Below, piece after piece: positions 9,454 to 18,567 of a DNA stretch of 63,582 bases; positions within the stretch are counted from its first letter, which is position 1; each line of letters starts with the position of its first letter. Source of the stretch: Bacteroidia bacterium (GTDB lineage: Bacteria; Bacteroidota; Bacteroidia; Bacteroidales; Azobacteroidaceae); NCBI GenBank assembly GCA_025999115.1, contig BNWW01000003.1:1-63582 (forward strand), read 5' to 3'. Under the pieces are notes generated by a model. That model had not been told where the DNA came from and ran no database searches. It worked only from the letters and a program-made list of their open reading frames with translations. The translations under genes were made by a program, and so were the position numbers.

Positions 9454-12400
9454 ATGCAAAACAAGAAGCTGATTTTCAATTTTCAATTTTGGCTAACGCC
9501 GATTTTCAATTCAATTTTCAATTTTCAATTTGGAAATTGCTTGTTGCTTGTTGTCTTCTGCATTTTGACCTCTTGTTCTTCTACCAAAAATACCGCCGGC
9601 ACCAGATGGTATCATTCGTTCAATACGCGCTTCAATGTCTATTTCAACGGGCAGACGACTTATGATGCCGCACTCAAAGCCCAAGAAGAGGCTTACAAAG
9701 ATAATTTTTCGGAAATGATTTTGATGTTTTCCGTCAGTTCGTTGCCGAAAGAAAAACCGAATACCGGCGGGCCGTTCGATAAATCCGTCGAAAAATCGGT
9801 CAAAGCCATCAAAACCCATTCCATTCAAGCGAAACCCGAAGCCAAACCTGCCAAACGCAACAATCCAAAATACAAAGCATGGATGGAACGCACCGAATAC
9901 AATCCGTTTTTGTATCGCGCGTGGATGTTGATGGCGCAATCGCAATTCTACAACGGCGATTTTTTGCAAGCGGCGAGTTCGTTTTCCTACATTTCCCGTC
10001 TGTATATCACTCAACCGGAAATTACAGTGGATGCAAAGATTTGGTTTGCAAGATGTTACGCTGAAATCGCGTGGTATTACGAAGCCGAAGAGATTCTGGC
10101 GAAAGTGAAACGCGAAGGCATTCCCAATCAACAGTTGCAGGATTGGTTTGATACCGTAACGGCCGATTTGCTCCTTAAACAGAAATCGTATAAGGAAGTG
10201 ATTCCGTATCTGCAAGCAGCGATTCGTTCGGAAAAAAATAAAGTGCAAAAAAATCGCGAAAAATATCTTTTGGGGCAAATTTACAGCAAATTAGGCGAAA
10301 AACAATTGGCCTACAAAACATTCGGAGAGGTGTATAAAGCCACAATTCCGTATCCTTTGGAATTTAGTGCGCGCATCCGTCAAACCGAAGTTTATCCCGG
10401 TGGCGACACGACCAAAATTACCAAACAACTGCGCAAAATGGCCAAGAGCGTGAAAAACAAAGATTATTTAGACCAAATCTATTACGCTTTGGGAAATGTG
10501 TATATGATGGTTCCCGATACCGCTAAAGCTATTTTTGCCTACGAAAAAGGGGTCGAATTAAGTACGCAACAAGGAAAAGATAAAGCCTTTAATCAGATTC
10601 AATTAGGCGATATTTATTTTGAACAGCGACAATTTATTAAGGCGCAACCGAATTATTCCGAAGCTTTGCCGCAATTGAAAAAAGAAGATGAAGCTTATCC
10701 GCGGGTATCGAAGCGTTCGGCAGTGTTGGACGAGTTGGTGGTTCATGCCGAAGCCGTCAATTTACAGGATAGTTTGTTGCGTTTGTCGCAAATGACGGAA
10801 GAAGAACAATTGACAATTGTCAATAAAATCATCGAAGAATTAAAGAAAAAAGAAACGGAAGAACAGGCGCAAAAAGACCGCGAAGATTATTTGGCGAAAC
10901 AAGATGAAATCCGGGAAGAAATGAATTTAGGACGTCCGAATCCGAAATCGGCTGCAGGAATGGTAACATCGCAGGCCGATGCGGGTTTGTTCTATTTCTA
11001 TAATCCACAGGCAGTTGCGGTAGGAAAAACCACTTTCCAACAAAAATGGGGGAAACGCAAAGCGGAAGATGATTGGCGCCGTCGTAACAAAACCAATCCT
11101 TTGGCCGAAATCATGCCGGAAGATACGGAAACGCTTGAACCGGAAGCGTTGGCAACGAACGATTCGATTCCTTCCACCGAAGAAGCCACGCTTGCCGAAA
11201 CGCCGAAAGAAACTTCGTCTGATCCACACGATCCGCAATTCTATTTACAGCAAATCCCTAAAACAGAAGAAGATATTGCTGCCGCAAATCTCATTATTTC
11301 CGACGGTTTGTATAATATGGCCGTCATCTACAAAGATAAATTGGAAGACAAAGATTTGGCTTTGGAAACCTTCGACGAACTCAATACCCGCTATCCCGAC
11401 AACGAAAATAAATTAGACGCCTATTATCATATCTATTTGATTTATTGGAAATTGGGCGATACGACCACCGCAAATTTGTGGAAACAGAAAATCCGGACCG
11501 AATTTCCCGAAAGCGATTTGGCGATTGCCATGGCCGATCCCGATTACGAATACAACCTTCAAATGATGGATAAAATGCAGGAAATCTTGTATCAAGCCAC
11601 TTATCAATCGTATTTGGATGGAGAAATCGAAAAAGTGCGCGAAAATTACCAAACCGTTCTGAATAAATATTCGCAGGCGAAATTGATGCCTAAATTCTTA
11701 TTTTTGAATGCATTAACTTACGCACAAGCCCATGATACCGAAGGTTTTAAAGAACAATTGAAAGCCTTAATCAACAAATTTCCCGAAGCGGATGTCGCAA
11801 TTTTGGCTGCAGAAATGATGAAAGGCTTCCAGCGTGGATTGGTTTTGTCGGCCTCGGGCGATAATATGTTGGCGCGCGGCGGATTGTTCAACATCCATTG
11901 GGGCGTTGAAGGCGAGGTTTCCGCCGATATAGCCGCGATTCCATTCTCAGCCGAAACACATACGCCTCACGAAATCCTGATTATTTATTCGCAAGGCAGC
12001 ATCGATGACAATCTATTGCTTTATACGGTAGCCAGCTTCAATTTTGGGAATTTTGTGCGCCGGGATTTTGGCTTGGAGCGCACCACGGTCGGCCAAATCG
12101 GAATGTTGCAGATTCAAGGATTGAATAATCATGAGGAAGCGATGCAATATATTTCCATGATTTATGGCGCCGGCGGATATGCTACGGGATTGGAACGGTC
12201 GGTAGTCGTCGTGCCGATTTCGTTGGAGAATTATGCGATTTTGGCGCAGGGCAAGAGTTTGGAGGAATATATGGCTTTCTTTGAGGCGCAATTCGGCAAA
12301 GAAAATCAGCCTTTAGTGGAACGGTGGAAAGCGGCGCAGACTTACGAGTTGGAAGTGGTTGTGGAAAAAGAAGAGCCTGCGAAACCATCACCGGAAGAAG

Positions 12401-12798
12401 GCGATAAGGCCCTTAAAGCCCAAAATGCCCTTAACGACAATCCTTCGGAAGAAACCACCACCGAAGAAACCCCAACCGAAAAAACCGCCGAAGAACAAAA
12501 AGCCGAAGAATTGGAAAAACAAGCCGAAGAACTTTTCAATAAAACCGAAGAAATGGCTGATAAAGTAAACGCCGCCTTGGACGAGTTTGCCAACGACCCC
12601 TTCCGCAAAATCATCGAATTTTTCCAAAATTTATTTACCAAAAAACCGAAAAATGCAATCGATGAATATGTGAAACAACAAGAAAAAGAAGAAAAAGCGC
12701 GTTTGAAGCAAGAGAAGATGGAAAAAGCAGCCAAAGAAAAGGCTGCAAAAAAAGCGGCTATGGAAAAAGAAAAAGCGCGAAAAAATGCTAATAAATAA
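9454..12798 (+). CDS. porW: Type IX secretion system lipoprotein PorW/SprE
   Basis: A lipoprotein of 1,114 residues with lipobox ILTS|C at Cys41, then SSTKNTAGTRWYHSFNTRFN, the hallmark start of PorW/SprE. TPR-like helical repeats fill residues 60-450 and 620-800; a conserved domain lies around 810-960; the last 150 residues are a Glu/Lys-rich coil with an alternating EKAAKEKAAKKAA-type tail. PorW is a periplasmic, outer-membrane-linked part of T9SS that couples the PorKN ring to the translocon. Sorting-domain proteins in this window are its likely cargo. The start at 9454 is the only Met before the lipobox. The leader is unusually long because a simple repeat lies inside it. Confidence 0.88.
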   Translation: MQNKKLIFNFQFWLTPIFNSIFNFQFGNCLLLVVFCILTSCSSTKNTAGTRWYHSFNTRFNVYFNGQTTYDAALKAQEEAYKDNFSEMILMFSVSSLPKEKPNTGGPFDKSVEKSVKAIKTHSIQAKPEAKPAKRNNPKYKAWMERTEYNPFLYRAWMLMAQSQFYNGDFLQAASSFSYISRLYITQPEITVDAKIWFARCYAEIAWYYEAEEILAKVKREGIPNQQLQDWFDTVTADLLLKQKSYKEVIPYLQAAIRSEKNKVQKNREKYLLGQIYSKLGEKQLAYKTFGEVYKATIPYPLEFSARIRQTEVYPGGDTTKITKQLRKMAKSVKNKDYLDQIYYALGNVYMMVPDTAKAIFAYEKGVELSTQQGKDKAFNQIQLGDIYFEQRQFIKAQPNYSEALPQLKKEDEAYPRVSKRSAVLDELVVHAEAVNLQDSLLRLSQMTEEEQLTIVNKIIEELKKKETEEQAQKDREDYLAKQDEIREEMNLGRPNPKSAAGMVTSQADAGLFYFYNPQAVAVGKTTFQQKWGKRKAEDDWRRRNKTNPLAEIMPEDTETLEPEALATNDSIPSTEEATLAETPKETSSDPHDPQFYLQQIPKTEEDIAAANLIISDGLYNMAVIYKDKLEDKDLALETFDELNTRYPDNENKLDAYYHIYLIYWKLGDTTTANLWKQKIRTEFPESDLAIAMADPDYEYNLQMMDKMQEILYQATYQSYLDGEIEKVRENYQTVLNKYSQAKLMPKFLFLNALTYAQAHDTEGFKEQLKALINKFPEADVAILAAEMMKGFQRGLVLSASGDNMLARGGLFNIHWGVEGEVSADIAAIPFSAETHTPHEILIIYSQGSIDDNLLLYTVASFNFGNFVRRDFGLERTTVGQIGMLQIQGLNNHEEAMQYISMIYGAGGYATGLERSVVVVPISLENYAILAQGKSLEEYMAFFEAQFGKENQPLVERWKAAQTYELEVVVEKEEPAKPSPEEGDKALKAQNALNDNPSEETTTEETPTEKTAEEQKAEELEKQAEELFNKTEEMADKVNAALDEFANDPFRKIIEFFQNLFTKKPKNAIDEYVKQQEKEEKARLKQEKMEKAAKEKAAKKAAMEKEKARKNANK
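9471..9532 (+). repeat. ttttcaatt tandem-like repeat inside the porW signal sequence
   Basis: The word attttcaatt and close variants occur five or six times in 62 bp, interrupted by ggctaacgcc. In the porW frame it encodes residues 7-27, including LIFNFQF and IFNFQF twice. It lengthens the signal peptide rather than interrupting the gene. Imperfect tandem duplication by slippage is the simplest origin. Confidence 0.6.
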
Positions 12799-12809
12799 TA
12801 AAAAATGAT

Positions 12810-12817
12810 TACCTTTG
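12810..12817 (+). promoter_or_regulatory. Probable -7 element of hppA
   Basis: TACCTTTG matches the Bacteroidota -7 consensus TANNTTTG and lies 74 bp upstream of the pyrophosphatase start. No convincing -33 TTG is seen about 20 bp further up, so confidence is moderate. Confidence 0.45.
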
Positions 12818-12890
12818 CGCGATTTTTTGCAAAAAAATGACAGTATAATAAGGAAAAATTAATCATTTTATATATTTCTATTTATTCTTT

Positions 12891-15308
12891 ATGAAAAAAA
12901 TAAAACATTTTGTATTGCTGCTCACGGGATTACTGTGTGGCGGCTTGTCATCGTTCGCCAGTGAGGCGGACTTGGCTATTCCCGATTTACATGAGGGAAC
13001 GTTTCATATCTTTGGAGGAGACATTTCTTCGTGGAATTTCTTGTTCTATGGTGCATTGATTATTGCAGGCACGCTGGCTTTCAGTTTGCTCCTGTTTAAT
13101 CAAGTCAAAAAATTACCGGCGCACGATTCGATGTTGAAAGTGGCGCAAACGATTTACACCACTTGCCGTACTTATTTGTATCAACAAGGAAAATTCTTGT
13201 TGATGTTGTTCGGCTTAGTTGCGATCGTGTTGTGCATCTACTTCTTCGGCTTAATCGGACAATCGGTAAGCGTAGTCATTCAAGTGCTGTTGTTTTCCGT
13301 GGTCGGAATGGCCGGTTCGTACTTGGTGGCGCTCTACGGTATTCGTTTGAACACCTTGGCGAATGCCCGCACGGCTTTTGCTTCGTTGAGAGGCCGTCCT
13401 TTAGATGTGGTAAACATTCCGTTGAAGGCCGGTATGAGCGTGGGATTGTTCCTGATTTCGCTCGAATTGGTGTTGATGGTTATCATTCTCTTGTTCGTTC
13501 CGCGCGACATCGTAGGTATCTGTTTCTTGGGATTTGCTATCGGCGAATCGTTGGGAGCCAGCGCTTTGCGTATTGCAGGCGGTATTTTTACCAAAATCGC
13601 CGACATCGGTTCCGACTTGATGAAAGTGGTTTTCGGTGTAAAGGAAGACGATCCGCGTAATCCGGGGGTGATTGCCGATTGTACAGGTGATAACGCAGGA
13701 GATAGCGTTGGCCCTACCGCCGACGGTTTTGAAACCTACGGAGTAACCGGTGTAGCGTTGATTACGTTCATTACCTTGGCCGTTCCCAGTCCCGATATGC
13801 AGGCAAAATTGATTGTGTGGATATTCGGTATGCGCTTTTTGATGGACTTTCTGTCGGGATGTTCGTTCTTCATCAATCAAGGTATTTCCAAAAAACTCTA
13901 TGCCAACAAGAAAGATTTCGATTTTGAATCTCCGTTGATGCGTTTAATCGTGATTGCAGCGGTATTGTGTATCTCGGCCAGTTTCTTCATGAGTCATTTA
14001 TTGTTAGGCGACTTGCCCGATCCTACTTTGTGGTGGAAATTAGCGGTAATCATCAGTTGCGGAACTTTGGGCGCCTTGCTGATTCCCGAATTTACGAAAT
14101 ACTTTACCAGTTCCAAATCGCGCCACGTGAAAGAAATTGTAACGGCATCGCGTGAAGGCGGCCCTTCGTTGAATATTCTTTCGGGTATTGTAGCAGGCTA
14201 TTTCGGCGCTTTCTGGACAGGTTTATTGATTGCAGGCTTGATGGCTGTCGCTTATTTCACGGCGCAAACCGGATTAGGCATCGGCATCATTGAAGAAGGC
14301 GTTTCCATTTTTGGAAATCACGCTCCGGTATTCGCATTCGGTTTGGTGGCTTTCGGATTTTTGTGTATGGGACCTGTAACCATTGCCGTGGATAGCTACG
14401 GACCGGTTACCGACAATGCGCAATCGGTATTTGAACTTTCGCAAATCGAACAAATTCCCGGAATTGAAAAAGAAATTGAAAAAGATTTCGGTTTTAAACC
14501 CGACTTTGAAAAAGGTAAACATTACTTGGAAGCCAACGACTCGGCAGGAAACACGTTCAAAGCAACCGCCAAACCGGTATTGATCGGAACCGCCGTTGTG
14601 GGCGCTACCACGATGATTTTCTCCATTATCTTATTGCTTGATAAAGTAGGTTTATTGAATTTGGCATTGACCGACGCTCCGGTTATCCTCGGATTAATTT
14701 GCGGTGGCGCAGTTATTTTCTGGTTCAGCGGCGCCTCCATACAAGCGGTTACCACCGGCGCTTATCGTACCGTAGAATTTATCAAACGGACATTTAATTT
14801 GGATAAAAAGGAAGCCGGCGCCGACGATTCGAACGAAGTCGTTAAAATCTGTACGCAATACGCTCAAAAAGGGATGTGGAATATTTTCCTTGCATTGATT
14901 TCTTTGACTTTGGCATTTGCTTTCATTGATCCGAATTTCTTCGTGGCTTATTTGATTTCGATTGCCGTCTTCGGTTTATTCCAAGCGATTTACATGGCGA
15001 ATGCCGGTGGAAGTTGGGACAATGCCAAGAAAATTGTTGAAGTGGAATTGCAAGAAAAAAATACTCCTCTGCACGAAGCAGCGGTTGTCGGCGACACCGT
15101 GGGCGACCCATTCAAAGATACTTCTTCGGTTTCGTTGAACCCAATTATCAAATTTTCGACTTTATTCGGATTATTGGCAACGGAAATCTGTATTGAGATG
15201 AAAGTTGGTGAAGGCACGGACTTTTCGACCTACATTGCCATTCCATTCTTGATTTTGGGATTGTATTTTGTTTGGCGTTCGTTTTATAAGATGCGGATCC
15301 CGCAGTAA
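12891..15308 (+). CDS. hppA: Membrane-bound ion-translocating pyrophosphatase
   Basis: An 805-residue integral membrane protein with about 16 transmembrane segments. The catalytic core is visible near residues 250-285: KEDDPRNPGVIADCTGDNAG followed by DSVGPTADGFETYG, the Asp-rich Mg-pyrophosphate site. A second Asp cluster lies near the C-terminus (DNAKK and GDTVGDPFKDTSS). It hydrolyses cytoplasmic pyrophosphate and pumps Na+ and/or H+ outward. The marker motif near residue 553 is AGNTFKAT, with Lys where K+-dependent enzymes have Ala, which predicts K+ independence by the usual rule. The subfamily with GDNAGDSVGPTADGFE occurs in Bacteroidota, some of which pump both ions; the ion cannot be fixed from motifs alone. 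Confidence 0.93.
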   Translation: MKKIKHFVLLLTGLLCGGLSSFASEADLAIPDLHEGTFHIFGGDISSWNFLFYGALIIAGTLAFSLLLFNQVKKLPAHDSMLKVAQTIYTTCRTYLYQQGKFLLMLFGLVAIVLCIYFFGLIGQSVSVVIQVLLFSVVGMAGSYLVALYGIRLNTLANARTAFASLRGRPLDVVNIPLKAGMSVGLFLISLELVLMVIILLFVPRDIVGICFLGFAIGESLGASALRIAGGIFTKIADIGSDLMKVVFGVKEDDPRNPGVIADCTGDNAGDSVGPTADGFETYGVTGVALITFITLAVPSPDMQAKLIVWIFGMRFLMDFLSGCSFFINQGISKKLYANKKDFDFESPLMRLIVIAAVLCISASFFMSHLLLGDLPDPTLWWKLAVIISCGTLGALLIPEFTKYFTSSKSRHVKEIVTASREGGPSLNILSGIVAGYFGAFWTGLLIAGLMAVAYFTAQTGLGIGIIEEGVSIFGNHAPVFAFGLVAFGFLCMGPVTIAVDSYGPVTDNAQSVFELSQIEQIPGIEKEIEKDFGFKPDFEKGKHYLEANDSAGNTFKATAKPVLIGTAVVGATTMIFSIILLLDKVGLLNLALTDAPVILGLICGGAVIFWFSGASIQAVTTGAYRTVEFIKRTFNLDKKEAGADDSNEVVKICTQYAQKGMWNIFLALISLTLAFAFIDPNFFVAYLISIAVFGLFQAIYMANAGGSWDNAKKIVEVELQEKNTPLHEAAVVGDTVGDPFKDTSSVSLNPIIKFSTLFGLLATEICIEMKVGEGTDFSTYIAIPFLILGLYFVWRSFYKMRIPQ

Positions 15309-15331
15309 AATAAACAAAGAAGTAAAAAGAG

Positions 15332-15365
15332 AAAAGGGGCTGTCGAATGATAGCCCTTTTTTATT
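15332..15365. terminator. Bidirectional Rho-independent terminator between hppA and the EamA gene
   Basis: Stem ggggctgtc with gatagcccc-type partner around a short gaat loop, flanked by A-run and T-run, between two convergent genes. It serves hppA on the plus strand and overlaps the stop of the EamA gene on the minus strand. Confidence 0.75.
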
Positions 15366-16257
15366 TCGTCCCCCAATACAAAAAGAACATCCCCACCAAA
15401 ACCAAAACCAAATCAAACGCCTTGCTTTTCAGATGTTTTTCGTGGAAAAATAAACCGCCGGCAATAAACGTAATGAGTACATTGCTACGCCGGATCATCG
15501 ACACAATCGAAATCATTGAGTCGGGAAAGGTAAGCGCATAAAAATACACCCAATCGCCGGCGGCTAAAAAAACGGAAATCCAAATAATGCTGTTTTTCCA
15601 TACAAACGGTGTGCTGTGGCGGCGTTGCGGATACCACAAAACCATTAAAATAATCGCCATCAAGCCGAATTGATAAAAATTGAACCACACTTGCACGGTC
15701 ATCACATCCAACGAACGCATCAAATATTTGTCGTACAAACCGCTTGTGGCGCCCAGAAGCATGGAGATGGTGGAAAAAATCATCCACCGGTTGTCCGTTT
15801 GGGAATTTCCTTCTTTTTTGTTGGTAAGCGATAATAAAAACAGCGATAACAGCGCCAACGAAACGCCAATCCATTGATACGGATTCAAACGTTCGCCGAA
15901 AATCAACATGGCGCCCAACAATGTCATCACGGGTTGAGTGGCGCGAATGGGACCTGTGAGCGTGAGCGGAAGATGTTTTACGGAAAAATAACCGAAAATC
16001 CACGAACTCAATACAATAACCGATTTAAGAAAAACGTGTCCATGTACGGCCAACGAAGCCGCCGGAACATACAATAAGGTGCCGTCCAAGTAATCGGTAA
16101 AAGTAGAAAGTAGAATGAATGGAAGAAACAATAGACTCGAAATCAGCGTATTCAGACACAAAACCGGCAAAACCGCGTTGCCGTTCAAGGACTGTTTTTT
16201 ACAGATTTCGTATCCTCCTAAGAAAACTGCTGATATTAATGCTAATGTAACCCACAT
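15361..16257 (-). CDS. EamA/DMT-family membrane transporter
   Basis: 298 residues with ten predicted transmembrane segments in two repeated halves of five, the layout of drug/metabolite exporters. The second half begins near STISMLLGATSGLYDKYLM; the first half ends with LTGPIRATQPVMTLLGAMLI, a typical EamA helix with the conserved Pro. The end is FFLYWGTK. Substrate cannot be told; relatives move amino acids, sugars-phosphate or small drugs. It is convergent with hppA and divergent from miaA, so it is its own transcription unit. Confidence 0.85.
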   Translation of the reverse strand: MWVTLALISAVFLGGYEICKKQSLNGNAVLPVLCLNTLISSLLFLPFILLSTFTDYLDGTLLYVPAASLAVHGHVFLKSVIVLSSWIFGYFSVKHLPLTLTGPIRATQPVMTLLGAMLIFGERLNPYQWIGVSLALLSLFLLSLTNKKEGNSQTDNRWMIFSTISMLLGATSGLYDKYLMRSLDVMTVQVWFNFYQFGLMAIILMVLWYPQRRHSTPFVWKNSIIWISVFLAAGDWVYFYALTFPDSMISIVSMIRRSNVLITFIAGGLFFHEKHLKSKAFDLVLVLVGMFFLYWGTK

Positions 16258-16295
16258 AAAACAGCTGCAAAACTACAAAAGTTTTCGTTTATTAT

Positions 16296-16303
16296 TACCT
16301 TTG
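16296..16303 (+). promoter_or_regulatory. Probable -7 element of miaA
   Basis: TACCTTTG, 17 bp upstream of the miaA start and inside the 63-bp divergent spacer. The short distance implies a very short leader. No clear -33 element. Confidence 0.4.
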
Positions 16304-16320
16304 CAAGCAAAATAAATCGC

Positions 16321-17217
16321 ATGAATTACGAATTAATCACAGTTCTCGGCCCCACCGCTTCCGGAAAAACAGCTTTAGCCGTCCGTTTAGCCAATGCATT
16401 GAATACGGAAATCATCAGCGGCGATTCGCGCCAAGTGTATCGCGGAATGACCATCGGCACCGGAAAAGATTTGGACGATTATGTAATCGACGGAAAAACA
16501 ATTCCTTACCATCTGATTGATATTTGCGATCCCGGCGAAAAATACAACGTATTCCGTTATCAACACGATTTCCATCAGGCTTTTGAGTCGATTCGGGCGA
16601 AAGGAAAATTGCCGGTTCTCTGCGGCGGTACCGGTTTATATATCGAAGCCGTGCTGAACGGTTATCAATTATTGGATGTTCCCGAAAATCCGGAATTGCG
16701 CAATCGTTTGAAAAATAAATCCTTACTGGAATTGGAAACGATTTTGAAATCCTATAAAACCCTACACAACAAAACCGACGTCGATTCGGCGCAACGGGCG
16801 ATTCGCGCCATCGAAATCGAAGAATATTACCGGACGCAATCTCCCGGAAAACGCGATTATCCGCCCGTCAACAGTTTGATTATCGGAACGCAGGTCGATC
16901 GCGAAAGCCGCCGGCAACGCATTACCGACCGATTGCAAAAACGTTTAGACCATGGAATGCTGGACGAAATCCGGAACTTATTAAAAACCGTTTCTCCCGA
17001 AGATTTAATGTATTACGGATTGGAATACAAATATTTAACTTTGCACGTCATAGGCCGTTTATCCTATCGTGAAATGTTTGAACAATTGGAAATCGCCATT
17101 CATCAATTCGCCAAACGGCAAATGACTTGGTTCCGGGGAATGGAACGGCGAGGCTTTCTAATTCATTGGGTGGAACCGGAGCATTTCGATGCTACACACC
17201 TTCGGTGCTTTCTTTGA
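16321..17217 (+). CDS. miaA: tRNA dimethylallyltransferase
   Basis: P-loop GPTASGKT at residues 10-17, then IISGDSRQVYRGMTIGTGK with the catalytic Asp and the switch Thr, and LPVLCGGTGLYIEAVLNGY. The C-terminal part has the tRNA-binding QFAKRQMTWFRG signature. The enzyme adds an isoprenoid group to A37 of tRNAs reading UNN codons. 298 residues is the normal bacterial length. The end overlaps the convergent sugar-transferase gene by 26 bp. Bacteroidota often carry two MiaA paralogues; which one this is cannot be said. Confidence 0.93.
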   Translation: MNYELITVLGPTASGKTALAVRLANALNTEIISGDSRQVYRGMTIGTGKDLDDYVIDGKTIPYHLIDICDPGEKYNVFRYQHDFHQAFESIRAKGKLPVLCGGTGLYIEAVLNGYQLLDVPENPELRNRLKNKSLLELETILKSYKTLHNKTDVDSAQRAIRAIEIEEYYRTQSPGKRDYPPVNSLIIGTQVDRESRRQRITDRLQKRLDHGMLDEIRNLLKTVSPEDLMYYGLEYKYLTLHVIGRLSYREMFEQLEIAIHQFAKRQMTWFRGMERRGFLIHWVEPEHFDATHLRCFL

Positions 17218-18490
17218 CAAACAGAATTTTAATGGTTTGCAACACAATCAAAACGTCTTGGAAGAACGAATAACGACTGATATATAACAAATCGTAACGC
17301 AGTTTATCTTCAAATGAAGTATTGTATTTTCCTTTGATTTGCGCCAAACCGGTTAGTCCGGCTTTCACATTCAGGCGTTGACGGTAATACGGAATTTGTT
17401 TTTCAAACTGGTCGGTAAAGAACGGACGTTCCGGCCGCGGCCCTACAATGCTCATATCCCCTTTCAAAATATTCAGCACTTGCGGAATTTCATCAATACG
17501 CACCGCACGGATAAAACGCCCTACTTTCGTAATGCGCGGATCATTTTCGCCGGCCAAAACCGGACCCGATAATTGTTCGGCATTCGGAACCATGGTGCGG
17601 AATTTGATTACTTTAAATATTTTCCCGTTGAGCGTTAAACGTTCCTGAAAATAAAAAATGGGACCGCCATCCAATTTAACCAAAATAGCGGTAATCAAAC
17701 CAAAAGGCAAGAAAACAATAAACCCAATCAATCCCAATAATAAATCGACTGTACCTTTCAAGAACTTTTCTTCAAAATTCAAACCCAATTTGGAAATATA
17801 AAAAGTAGGAATATCGTCGGTTTGTTCCATCGCAGAAGCCATAATCGCTATATCGCGATATTCGGGAACAAAATAAACACCAATGGATTGTTGCGCCGTG
17901 TAAAGTAAAATTTTATCCCGGCCTTTGCTGGTTACGCCTGCGGTTAGAAAAACAATTTCACATTTGGCGATTTCGTCCAACAAATAGACATCGTTTTCGC
18001 CTAAAATCGTTTGTATAACATAAGAATCGTGGTATTTATCCGCCAACTTGTTTTTTAGCCATTCGGCTTGCGGCCCTACAATAACCACTTTTTTGCGGCC
18101 TACCTGACTTTTTGAAACCGTCCAAATAAATACCTGCCAAAATGTTAATCCGATGAAATAGAAAATGGAACTCAACAATAATACGCTTCGCGGAAAGGCC
18201 GACGTAACCATTCGGATCGAAAAACAAAGCGCCATAATACCCATCGTTAGTGCGATGGAAATTAGAAAAATCGTATATAACAAATCGTTTATCGGCCGGC
18301 GAATCGAATTATACAATCCGAAAACATACATCAAAATAAAATATAAAATTCCGATGAACGGCATGAGAATATAAAAGGCTTCGATATTTCGTGGGTAATC
18401 TATTAATGTGTTGCCCAACAATTTGTAACTTATGAGAATGCTTGTATAAATAATTGCCAAATCAATCAATAAAACCAGAATCCGCTTCAT
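17192..18490 (-). CDS. Polyprenyl-phosphate sugar-1-phosphate transferase (WcaJ/WbaP type)
   Basis: The start at 18490 gives MKRILVLLIDLAIIYTSIL; a 10-residue upstream extension is less likely. Four N-terminal transmembrane helices (to about residue 125), a Rossmann-like middle domain (VGRKKVVIVGPQAEW), a membrane re-entrant helix near 245-270, and the C-terminal catalytic domain: KVIKFRTMVPNAE, DPRITKVGRFIRAVRIDEIP, DMSIVGPRPERPFF and NVKAGLTGLAQI. Such enzymes load the first sugar phosphate on undecaprenyl phosphate to begin capsule, exopolysaccharide or glycan assembly. In Bacteroidales a homologue begins the O-glycan or A-LPS; the role here is not shown by neighbours. Confidence 0.9.
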   Translation of the reverse strand: MKRILVLLIDLAIIYTSILISYKLLGNTLIDYPRNIEAFYILMPFIGILYFILMYVFGLYNSIRRPINDLLYTIFLISIALTMGIMALCFSIRMVTSAFPRSVLLLSSIFYFIGLTFWQVFIWTVSKSQVGRKKVVIVGPQAEWLKNKLADKYHDSYVIQTILGENDVYLLDEIAKCEIVFLTAGVTSKGRDKILLYTAQQSIGVYFVPEYRDIAIMASAMEQTDDIPTFYISKLGLNFEEKFLKGTVDLLLGLIGFIVFLPFGLITAILVKLDGGPIFYFQERLTLNGKIFKVIKFRTMVPNAEQLSGPVLAGENDPRITKVGRFIRAVRIDEIPQVLNILKGDMSIVGPRPERPFFTDQFEKQIPYYRQRLNVKAGLTGLAQIKGKYNTSFEDKLRYDLLYISRYSFFQDVLIVLQTIKILFVKESTEGV

Positions 18491-18567
18491 ATTTTGCTTT
18501 AAAAAATTAGTTCGAGGCAAAGATAAATAAATTTTTCTATAAAATATTTATAAAGTAATGAAAAAAC

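Noticed and set aside
9511..10278. 255-residue minus-strand ORF
   Set aside because: Antisense of porW, no signal for initiation, composition of a shadow frame.
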